From NCBI RefSeq assembly GCF_003344785.1, contig NZ_QPMK01000024.1, positions 1-60,067 of the forward strand: a stretch of 60,067 nucleotides of DNA, in the 5' to 3' direction. Both the position numbers and the translations under genes were made by a program. Shown in pieces: positions 52,871-60,067 of this stretch. The stretch comes from Thalassococcus profundi (GTDB lineage: Bacteria > Pseudomonadota > Alphaproteobacteria > Rhodobacterales > Rhodobacteraceae). Every line of letters starts with the position of its first letter. Positions within the stretch are counted from its first letter, which is position 1. Below the pieces are notes generated by a model that was not told the origin of the DNA, did no database searches, and saw only the letters and a list, made by a program, of their open reading frames with translations.

Positions 52871-53476
52871 GCACCAATAGGCGCAGGAATTGCATGATTT
52901 TTTCTAACCCGCTGGTTATAAATGATAAAAATGCAACCGGCGAAGTCGGACTCCTGGCGGAGTTAATCTGATCTCGGGACCTGCCCCTCAGCCTCGTCTG
53001 GACATGCGAGAGGCTTTAGGTGCCTTTGCCGCAACGATTCTTGCGGCTGATTCCGGGCAACAAGACAGAAGATCAGCGTCAATTCGCTGAGCGGCAGCCG
53101 ATCAGACGGCGCCACGGCTCCCGCCGTTCGTATCACTGCGGTGACAATCGACAAAAACTGTCCGAAACTTCATCGAACGGCTTCCAAAACGGCACCCCCG
53201 CTGGGCGTCAAGGAATGCCCGTTGGATCGGGCAGGCGTAACCGTCTCAACGTCCCGTGTTGCGAAGAGGACATTTGCGACAGCACGGCGCCGTCTTTTGA
53301 AAGCCCCTGATGTCCGCGCAACATACCCGGTGCGCAAGACACGCTCTGATAGAAAACCCTTGCAATGACCGGGATTTCGCGCCTAGCGTTCTAGTCGGGT
53401 CCGGTTGCGCCTTCCCTGCCGGTCCTGCCGTTTTCAGTACGCGCGATTTAAGACTTTTTGAATGGAGCCGACCGGA
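52871..53476. other. About 600-base gap between repA and tpsB, no confident gene
   Basis: Short open frames on both strands (for example 53141-53368, +) are Arg-rich and resemble no family. The left part is AT-rich and should hold the leftward repA promoter. On the right, TTGCAA (53360-53365) and TAGCGT (53384-53389) are a weak candidate promoter for tpsB with an 18-base spacer. Confidence 0.5.
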
Positions 53477-55210
53477 ATGACGATCGGAAAACACCTGTCC
53501 GACTACATGGTCCGGCACTCCACGAGACTGGCATTTCTGCTACTTGTCCCGACGCTGCCGCAAGGCGGCTTTGCCCAGACTGCGAGTTCCGTCACGCCCG
53601 ATAGTTTCCAGCCAGAGTTGCAACGGCTCGATGGCGCGGTCGTCTTTTCCGGGGCCACCAACGCGCTCGCGCCCGAAGGGGCCGAGTTGATCGGCATCAC
53701 GCTCTCGGGTGTGCGGATCGAGGGCGCGCTGCCGCAGATGACGGCGGCGAATGCTGCGGTCGAGGCGCGGCTGACCCGTGGACGTATTCAGGTATCGGAG
53801 CTTTTCGACGCGACCACGGCGCTGGAAGCGGCCTATGCCAACGCAGGCTACGTGCTGTCGCGCGTGGTGCTGCCACAGCAGACTTTGCGCGACGGCGGCG
53901 TGTTGCGCATCGAGGTGGTGAACGGCTTTGTCGAGACGGTCGATGCCTCGAGCCTGCCGCCCAACGTGCGCGAGAGGGTCGCGGCATTGACCGCACCGCT
54001 GGTGGACAGGCCGAACGTGGCGCTGCCGGAACTGGAACGCCAGCTGCTGCTGGCAGGGGATACGGCGGGCGTGGCGCTGGGATCGGCACTGACCGCGGGC
54101 CAGCAGCCCGGCGGCACGGTGGTGCGGCTGGATGGGGAGTTTCGCAAGGTCACCGGCTTTGTCGGCTTCGACAATCTCGCCTCCGAGGACCTTGGCCGGT
54201 TCGTGCTGAACGCCGGGGTCGAGTTCAACAGCCCCTTCGGATTTGGCGAATCCTTCTATGGACGGCTCACCGCCTCGCCGCATGACATTTTTTCGGAGGA
54301 TCCGCGCTATCGCATCCTGGCGGTCGGTACGGTCGTGCCGCTGGGAACCTCGGGGCTGAGCCTCAACCTCGAGTTGACCACCAGCGACACCACGCCGGAC
54401 GACGACACCACGCCGACGCGGTCCAATTTCGACCGCCAGTCGGTGCGGCTGATCTATCCGTGGATCCGGTCGCGGCAGTACAACCTGACGACGCAGATGG
54501 CGCTGGATTTTCAACAGGACGAACAGGATCTCATCGCCGGCGGCACCACGACGCCGATCTACGAGGACCGCCTGACGGTCCTGCGGCTCAGCGCAAGCGC
54601 CAACTACATCCACAAGGACAACGCCTTTTCCGAGGCGAGCGTGGTCCTGTCGCGCGGCATCGACGCCTTCGGGGCGCGGACCGAAGACGATGCGGCCGGA
54701 TCGACGCCGCTGTCGCGCCAGGGGGCGGATGCGGAATTCACCAAGCTGACCTTGGCCGGATACCACCAGAGGTCGCTGGCGGAGCGGGTGACGCTGTCGC
54801 TCTCGGCCCGCGCGCAGACTTCTTTCGGCGATCCGCTGGTGACGGCGGAGCAGATCAGCATCGGCGGGGCGCGCGATCTTTCGGCCTTCGAGTCCGGTGA
54901 CCTGCGCGGCGACAGCGGCTGGCTGGCGCGGGCCGAGCTTGCCCGGCAATTTCCGGTCACGCTGGGCCAGACGCCGCTGCTGCTGAGCCCGTACATTTTT
55001 GCGGCCGCCGGTGGCGTCACCATCGAAGAGCCGACGGCGGTCGAATTCGGGCACGAAAGCGCCCATTCCTTCGGCGTCGGACTGGACCTTATTTCACAAA
55101 CCGAATCCAGATTTCGATCAAATTCGTTGAGGATCGAACTTGCCAAAGGAGACAGGGATCATGGCTCGGACGAGACACGATTCAGCATTTCAGGCAATTT
55201 CCGTTTCTGA
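53477..55210 (+). CDS. TpsB/FhaC/ShlB-type outer-membrane transporter
   Basis: 577 residues from ATG 53477, which has GGAG 9 bases upstream; ATG 53462 has no such site. A signal peptide (to GGFAQ) precedes a ShlB-type POTRA region (about 60-150; LIGITLSGVRIEGALP, LFDATTALEAAYANAGYVLSRVVLP, GGVLRIEVVNGFVETV), then a 16-strand barrel ending in ISGNFRF with the expected C-terminal Phe. The signature VTAEQISIGGARDLSAFESGDLRGDSGW in the barrel matches the TpsB substrate-pore loop. It overlaps tpsA by 50 bases, so both are made together, and it exports TpsA to the cell surface. Confidence 0.93.
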   Translation: MTIGKHLSDYMVRHSTRLAFLLLVPTLPQGGFAQTASSVTPDSFQPELQRLDGAVVFSGATNALAPEGAELIGITLSGVRIEGALPQMTAANAAVEARLTRGRIQVSELFDATTALEAAYANAGYVLSRVVLPQQTLRDGGVLRIEVVNGFVETVDASSLPPNVRERVAALTAPLVDRPNVALPELERQLLLAGDTAGVALGSALTAGQQPGGTVVRLDGEFRKVTGFVGFDNLASEDLGRFVLNAGVEFNSPFGFGESFYGRLTASPHDIFSEDPRYRILAVGTVVPLGTSGLSLNLELTTSDTTPDDDTTPTRSNFDRQSVRLIYPWIRSRQYNLTTQMALDFQQDEQDLIAGGTTTPIYEDRLTVLRLSASANYIHKDNAFSEASVVLSRGIDAFGARTEDDAAGSTPLSRQGADAEFTKLTLAGYHQRSLAERVTLSLSARAQTSFGDPLVTAEQISIGGARDLSAFESGDLRGDSGWLARAELARQFPVTLGQTPLLLSPYIFAAAGGVTIEEPTAVEFGHESAHSFGVGLDLISQTESRFRSNSLRIELAKGDRDHGSDETRFSISGNFRF

Positions 55211-58200
55211 CCGCCCGGTCGTCCTGATCTTCTCGACCGGCCTTCTGATCGGGGCCATCGCGCTTCTGCCCGTCGTTGGATGGGCGCAGGAGCTGCCAAC
55301 CGGCGGCACCGTCGCCGAAGGCTCTGTCAACATCGGCGCGCGCGACGGGTCGAGCATGACCGTTACCCAGAACAGCGACCGCGCCGTGGTCGACTGGCAG
55401 AGCTTTTCGATAGGGCAGGGCGGGCACGTGGGCTTTTCCCAGCCGTCCAGCTCCAGCGCGATCCTCAACCGCGTCACCGGTAGCGCCACCAGCGAGATTC
55501 ACGGGCGGATGACCGCCAACGGCCAGGTCTTCGTGGTCAACCCAAACGGCATCTTCATCGGACCGAACGGGCAGGTGACGGCGGGCGGCGGCTTTGTCGC
55601 GTCGACCCTCGATACCCGGAACGAGGATTTCATGGCGGGCCGCCTGCGGTTCGAGGGGCTCGGCAATTCCGCGCCGGTGGAGAACGCCGGGCGCGTCACC
55701 ATCGGCCGCGGCGGCTATGCCGCGCTGCTGGGCGGGCAGGTCAGCAACTCGGGTGTCGTGACGGTGCCGCTGGGGCGGATCGGGCTGGGGGCGGGCGAAC
55801 AGGCCACGCTCGACCTGTCGGGCGACCGGTTCCTGCAGATCGGAGTGCCGTCAGAGTCGGATGATCCCGGCGTGCGAGCCCTGATCGAGAATTCCGGCAA
55901 GCTGTCCGCGGATGGCGGACAGATCGAGATGCGCGCGGCAACGGCGCGCAACGCCGCCCGGCAGGCCATCAACCTGAGCGGTGTGGCCGAGGCGCGGTCA
56001 GTGTCGGTGCGCAACGGCGCCATCGTTCTGGGCGGCGGGGCAGGCGGGTCGGTCAAGGTGACCGGCCGCGTCACCACCAGGGCGCGGCAACCCGTGCGGC
56101 GGGCGCCGATCCAGGTCGAGACCTCCCTGCGGCCGCAACTGCGGCCCGGTGGCGGAGAGATCACCATCACCGGCCGGGATATCGCCCTGGCCGGGGCGAC
56201 GATTTCCGCGGATGGCGCCAGCGGCGGTCACGTGCGCATCGGCGGCGACTACCAGGGCGGCGGCACGCTGCCCACGGCGCGCAGTCTGACGGTCGACGCC
56301 GACACGACGATCACCGCCAATGCCGAAGGCAATGGCGACGGCGGGCGGATCATCCTTTGGTCCGACCTCTACACACAATTCAGCGGCAGCATTGGCGCAC
56401 GCGGCGGCGATACCGGCGGCGACGGCGGCTTTGTCGAAGTGTCGGGCAAGCAGGTGCTGGCCTTCAGCGGTCTGGTCGACACCCGGGCGCCGCAGGGCCG
56501 GTCGGGGACGTTGCTTCTTGACCCGGTAGATGTGACGATCCAGGACATCGACCCGACCACGCCGGGATACGAGGACAGCGACGGTAACTTCGGTCCCGAC
56601 GGCACCTTTACGGCGGGCACCTCGGTCATCAACGTCAACGACCTCGAGGTCAATCTCGAGATGGGCGATGTCGTGGTCAGCACCGGCACGCCGGGCGACG
56701 GACGCGGCGGCGCGGGCAACATCACCGTCGACGCGCCGATCGACTGGCTGCTGGCCTCGACCCTGACGCTGAATTCCAACAACAATATCGACGTGAACCA
56801 GCCGGTGACGAGTCCCAGCGGGAGCCTGGTGCTCACCGCGCCGGGGAATATCTCTTTCTTTACCGGAGCCGACGTGACCGTGGGCAGCCTGTCGGCCACA
56901 GCCACGAACCTGTCGGTCGCCACGGCTGATGTGGTCGAGAACGGCGGCGGCGGCACGGTCGCGGTCCAGTCGTTTTCCCTGAACGGTGGCAGCTGGACGC
57001 AGAACGCGCCGGTGCTGTCGGCGTTTTCCGCAACGAATTTCGAAATGTCCGACAGCGCCACCTTCCTGCGCGCCGCGGGCGGCGACGGTTCGGTGGCGAC
57101 CCCCTACCGGCTCACGGATATCTTCGGGCTGCAGGGCGTGGGATCGCAAAGCCTGCTCGACCAGAACTTCGTGATCGCCAACACCATCGACGCGACCGGC
57201 ACGGCGAACTGGACCGCGGGCCTGTCCAGCCCGGCGGGCTTCAAGCCGATCCAGGGTCTCGGATTCACCGGGTTTTCCGGTACGCTCGACGGGCAGGGCT
57301 TTGCCGTCGACGGGCTCTTCATCGACACCGATCAGGCGGAATCGACACTGGTCGACAACGCGGGCTTGTTCGGCCTGACCCGAGGCGCAACGGTCACCGA
57401 TCTGGCCCTGACCAATGTCGACATCCAGGGCGGGCCGCAGGTTGGCGCTCTGGCGGCCGAGGCGATCAATTCCACCTTCGACACGATCACAGTGACCGGA
57501 CGGGTCGGGGACGCCGTTGCTGATGCCGATTACGTCGGCGGGATCGCGGGCGAGCTGCAACAGAGCGACCTGACCAATTCCTCCTTCACCGGCACGATCG
57601 ACTCAGACATCACCAGCGAGATTTTCCAGTACATCGGAGGCCTGGCGGGCTACCTCTTCGATGGCACGATTTCCGGCGGCACCTTCAACGGCTCCATCGC
57701 CGCCAACGGCGGCACGAGCGGCACCAACGAGCGGTCCATCGGCGGGATCGTCGGCAGTGACCTCGGCCTTGTCTCCGACAGCACCGCGACCGGCACGATC
57801 AGCGTCACGGGCCAGGGCATCACCCAGGTCGGCGGGCTTGTCGGACGCGGGCTGAGCACCGATGCGATCAGCAATTCCCAGGCTGCCGTCGACATCGACG
57901 TGGTCATGACCGGCGACGAGCTGGTGAGCGCCGGCGGGCTGGTCGGAGAGGCGAGCGTGTCGATCCTCGACTCCTCTGCCAGCGGCAATGTCACTGTGGA
58001 AAGCGGCGGCGCGCCGGTGGTCGGCGGCCTGATCGGGTCTTCGCTGAACTCTGCGGCGACCGAGCCGATCAGCAACGTGCAGGCCTCGGGCGACGTGACC
58101 GTGACCGCCACCGGCGGCGCGATCGAGGCGACGCAGGGTCGGGTCGGCGGCCTGATCGGCGAGAATATCGCGCCGATTTCGCAGGGGCAGGCCAGCGGCA

Positions 58201-60067
58201 ACGTTGTGGTCACCTCGGCGGTGACGCCGTTCGACGTGGGCGGTTTTGCCGGAGCCAACGTGCCGGCGACGGATTCCAGCGGGCGGATCGGCAGCATCAC
58301 GGAATCCTTCGCCACCGGGTCGGTGACTGCCACGCTCTCGGTCGACGACGACAACAGCGTCGGCGGCTTTGTCGGCGGAAACGAAGGCAGCATCTCGGAC
58401 AGCTACGCCGAAGGCGCGGTAGACCTGACCGAAGGCGGGTTTGCCTCGGAATTCGGGGGGGCCGATGCCTACGTCGGCGGCTTCGCCGGCTACAACATCG
58501 CACAGATCGTCCGCACCGCGGCGCGCGGCCCGGTCGATGCCGTCGGCGATTTTTTCACCCTTCTGGTCGGCGGGCACACCGGCGCCAATCTTGACGGTGC
58601 GATCACCGACAGCTACGCGGCCGGTCCGTCGGTCAATGCCGTGTCGAACACGCAGCTGAGCGTCGGCGGACTGGTGGGCGCCACCTCCGGCGGCACGATC
58701 ACCAACGGCTTTGCCAGCACGGCGGTGACCTTCGGCGGATCGGGTACCAGCGCCTCGGGCGGGCTCATCGGCCTGAACTTCGATTTCGACGGCTTGACCT
58801 CGGGGCCGACCACACCCGTGACGGGCGGCTTCTGGGACCTCGATACCACGGGCCAGCCGGACGACGGCGCGCCGGGCGACTACGGCACCGGCCTGACACT
58901 GGGCGAGATCCAAGACACCGACGGCTTCCTGGCCACCGCAGGCGCTGCGGGCTGGGATTTCGAAACCGTCTGGGCACCGGGCGACGCGGGCAACCTGCCG
59001 GCGCTCTACACCATCGACCCGGTGGTCTTTGCCCGGCCCGACCCCGTCACCCTGACCTACGGCACCGCCGAGACGACCCCGATCACCGGCTCGGTCTTCG
59101 GCGGACCGGCGCTTTATGTTTTCGACACGCCGGGCGATACGCTCGACACCTCGACCGCCTTCGACGCGCCGGTCTTCTCGGACAACACGGTGGGCACGCA
59201 AAGCGTGAGCATCTCGCCGGGGCCCTTCACCAGCGCCCTCGGGCAGGACTACCGGGCGGTGTCCTCCACCGCCGAGGCCGAGATCACGCCCGCGCCGCTG
59301 ACCGTGACGCCGGACGACCAGACCAAGGATTACGGCCAGACCCTGACCTTCAACGGCACCGATTTCACCGCGTCCGGCCTGCAATATGCCGACACCGTCG
59401 ACACTGTGACCCTGTCGAGCACCGGCGCGGTCGACACCGCGGGCGTCGCGCTGTCGCCCTACGACATTCTTGCCTCGAACGCCCTCGGCACCGGCCTTGG
59501 CAACTACGACATCACCTACGGCACCGGGTCGCTGGACGTGCAGCCGATACCCGGAACGATCACCATCGAGGACCAGAGCAAGCAATACGGCACCGCCTTC
59601 AGCTTTGCCGGGACGGAGTTCACCACCTCGGGCTTCCTCTTCTCCGACGCCGTGACGCAAATGGACCTAGCCAGCGCCGGCGCCGCGGCGGATGCGCCGG
59701 TGGCCGGCTCGCCCTATGCGATAACCGGCACCGTCGCCGATGGCACCGGTCTCGCGAATTACGTGCTGACCGTTCAGGACGGATCCATGGAGGTCACCCC
59801 GGCGCCGCTGACGATCACGCCGGAGGACCAGTCCAAGACCTACGGCGAGCTCTTCACCTTCGACGGCACCGAGTTCGTCGCCACGGGGCTTCTGTTCAGT
59901 GACGCGGTGACCTCGCTGGCGCTGACCAGCGCCGGGGCGGCAGCCGACGCGGCCGTCGCCGGATCGCCCTACGCCATCACCGCGGCGGCGGCGGAGGGCA
60001 CGGGCCTCGGCAACTACGCGATCACCTACGACACCGGCAGCTTCGACGTGACCCCGGCGCCGCTGAC
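55161..60067 (+). CDS. TpsA-type filamentous haemagglutinin-like exoprotein, N-terminal part (continues at window start)
   Basis: ATG 55161 follows AAGGAGA. A long signal peptide (to about residue 43, WAQE) leads to the TPS secretion domain with VDWQSFSIGQGGHVGFSQP and the diagnostic NPNGI (127-131) in VVNPNGIFIGPNGQV. A beta-helical stalk follows (to about 57500), then GLUG-type repeats (about 57600-58850; GGLIGENIAPISQGQASGN, GGFVGGNEGSISDSYAEG) and three MBG-like repeats, running off the end. Overlapping the identical ends continues the frame to 2222: 2337 residues in all. Operon order tpsB-tpsA-caspase. A surface adhesin or biofilm protein is the likely role. Confidence 0.92.
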   Translation, partial: MARTRHDSAFQAISVSDRPVVLIFSTGLLIGAIALLPVVGWAQELPTGGTVAEGSVNIGARDGSSMTVTQNSDRAVVDWQSFSIGQGGHVGFSQPSSSSAILNRVTGSATSEIHGRMTANGQVFVVNPNGIFIGPNGQVTAGGGFVASTLDTRNEDFMAGRLRFEGLGNSAPVENAGRVTIGRGGYAALLGGQVSNSGVVTVPLGRIGLGAGEQATLDLSGDRFLQIGVPSESDDPGVRALIENSGKLSADGGQIEMRAATARNAARQAINLSGVAEARSVSVRNGAIVLGGGAGGSVKVTGRVTTRARQPVRRAPIQVETSLRPQLRPGGGEITITGRDIALAGATISADGASGGHVRIGGDYQGGGTLPTARSLTVDADTTITANAEGNGDGGRIILWSDLYTQFSGSIGARGGDTGGDGGFVEVSGKQVLAFSGLVDTRAPQGRSGTLLLDPVDVTIQDIDPTTPGYEDSDGNFGPDGTFTAGTSVINVNDLEVNLEMGDVVVSTGTPGDGRGGAGNITVDAPIDWLLASTLTLNSNNNIDVNQPVTSPSGSLVLTAPGNISFFTGADVTVGSLSATATNLSVATADVVENGGGGTVAVQSFSLNGGSWTQNAPVLSAFSATNFEMSDSATFLRAAGGDGSVATPYRLTDIFGLQGVGSQSLLDQNFVIANTIDATGTANWTAGLSSPAGFKPIQGLGFTGFSGTLDGQGFAVDGLFIDTDQAESTLVDNAGLFGLTRGATVTDLALTNVDIQGGPQVGALAAEAINSTFDTITVTGRVGDAVADADYVGGIAGELQQSDLTNSSFTGTIDSDITSEIFQYIGGLAGYLFDGTISGGTFNGSIAANGGTSGTNERSIGGIVGSDLGLVSDSTATGTISVTGQGITQVGGLVGRGLSTDAISNSQAAVDIDVVMTGDELVSAGGLVGEASVSILDSSASGNVTVESGGAPVVGGLIGSSLNSAATEPISNVQASGDVTVTATGGAIEATQGRVGGLIGENIAPISQGQASGNVVVTSAVTPFDVGGFAGANVPATDSSGRIGSITESFATGSVTATLSVDDDNSVGGFVGGNEGSISDSYAEGAVDLTEGGFASEFGGADAYVGGFAGYNIAQIVRTAARGPVDAVGDFFTLLVGGHTGANLDGAITDSYAAGPSVNAVSNTQLSVGGLVGATSGGTITNGFASTAVTFGGSGTSASGGLIGLNFDFDGLTSGPTTPVTGGFWDLDTTGQPDDGAPGDYGTGLTLGEIQDTDGFLATAGAAGWDFETVWAPGDAGNLPALYTIDPVVFARPDPVTLTYGTAETTPITGSVFGGPALYVFDTPGDTLDTSTAFDAPVFSDNTVGTQSVSISPGPFTSALGQDYRAVSSTAEAEITPAPLTVTPDDQTKDYGQTLTFNGTDFTASGLQYADTVDTVTLSSTGAVDTAGVALSPYDILASNALGTGLGNYDITYGTGSLDVQPIPGTITIEDQSKQYGTAFSFAGTEFTTSGFLFSDAVTQMDLASAGAAADAPVAGSPYAITGTVADGTGLANYVLTVQDGSMEVTPAPLTITPEDQSKTYGELFTFDGTEFVATGLLFSDAVTSLALTSAGAAADAAVAGSPYAITAAAAEGTGLGNYAITYDTGSFDVTPAPL
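59298..60067 (+). repeat. Three further 255-bp MBG-like units (59298, 59553, 59808)
   Basis: Units start exactly 510 and 255 bases before the one at 60063, which equals 111 at the left end. The first two are diverged, the third is almost identical to the units at the left end. Sequence identity between units longer than the read-graph overlap could collapse copies in an assembly. Confidence 0.9.
59953..60067. other. Right copy of the 115-bp terminal direct repeat
   Basis: Identical to bases 1-115. It falls within the tpsA repeat region, and overlapping the two copies preserves reading frame and repeat period. The closed molecule would be 59,952 bp. Confidence 0.8.

Overview
The window looks like one complete circular plasmid of a high-GC alphaproteobacterium, most likely Rhodobacterales (Roseobacter group). 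It carries a repA-repB-repC replication and partition operon (about 49.2-52.8 kb). Its first and last 115 bases are identical, and joining them keeps one long reading frame open across the junction. If the ends are overlap, the circle is 59,952 bp. The family placement is an inference from the repABC type, DUF1403, plasmid ScpB and general protein character; there is no rRNA or housekeeping gene to test it.

Layout. (1) 53.5-60.1 kb continuing into 1-2.2 kb: a two-partner secretion locus, with a TpsB/FhaC transporter, a giant TpsA exoprotein carrying nine 85-residue MBG-like repeats, and directly behind it a secreted caspase-like protein with Sel1 repeats (2.2-4.2 kb). (2) 4.2-6.4 kb: a truncated GMC oxidoreductase pseudogene and an OmpA-like protein. 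(3) 6.5-43.0 kb: a full type VI secretion system (T6SS). Rightward: pppA phosphatase, a membrane-anchored M15 peptidase, a protein that resembles a TssL-TssM chimera, and vgrG. Leftward: tssA-B-C-hcp-tssE-F-G-tagH-tssJ-K-L-M-tagF. Next to it is a leftward secreted protein-exbB-exbD-exbD-TonB-like cassette, then a spike-loading module (DUF6484, TIGR02270-like, DUF2169 adaptor, a ketosynthase-like protein without catalytic residues, a DUF4150-GHH2 nuclease effector and its probable immunity protein), then clpV and the divergent kinase gene ppkA. (4) 43.0-49.2 kb: accessory region with hipBA, a broken abiEii, scpB, DUF1403 and degraded sequence. (5) 49.2-53.4 kb: repCBA, ctRNA, palindromes and DnaA boxes.

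How it works together. All thirteen core Tss components plus ClpV are present, with a complete threonine-phosphorylation switch (PpkA, PppA, TagH/FHA, TagF). The least expected part is the proton-motor-like ExbB/ExbD/ExbD/TonB-like cassette: its TonB-like protein ends in the same kind of C-terminal module as the T6SS kinase PpkA, which suggests the cassette belongs to the secretion system and not to nutrient import. The chimera at 8.1-10.6 kb, the dead ketosynthase and the VgrG-tip-like DUF6484 protein are other non-canonical parts. No conjugation, relaxase, integrase or intact transposase gene was recognised.
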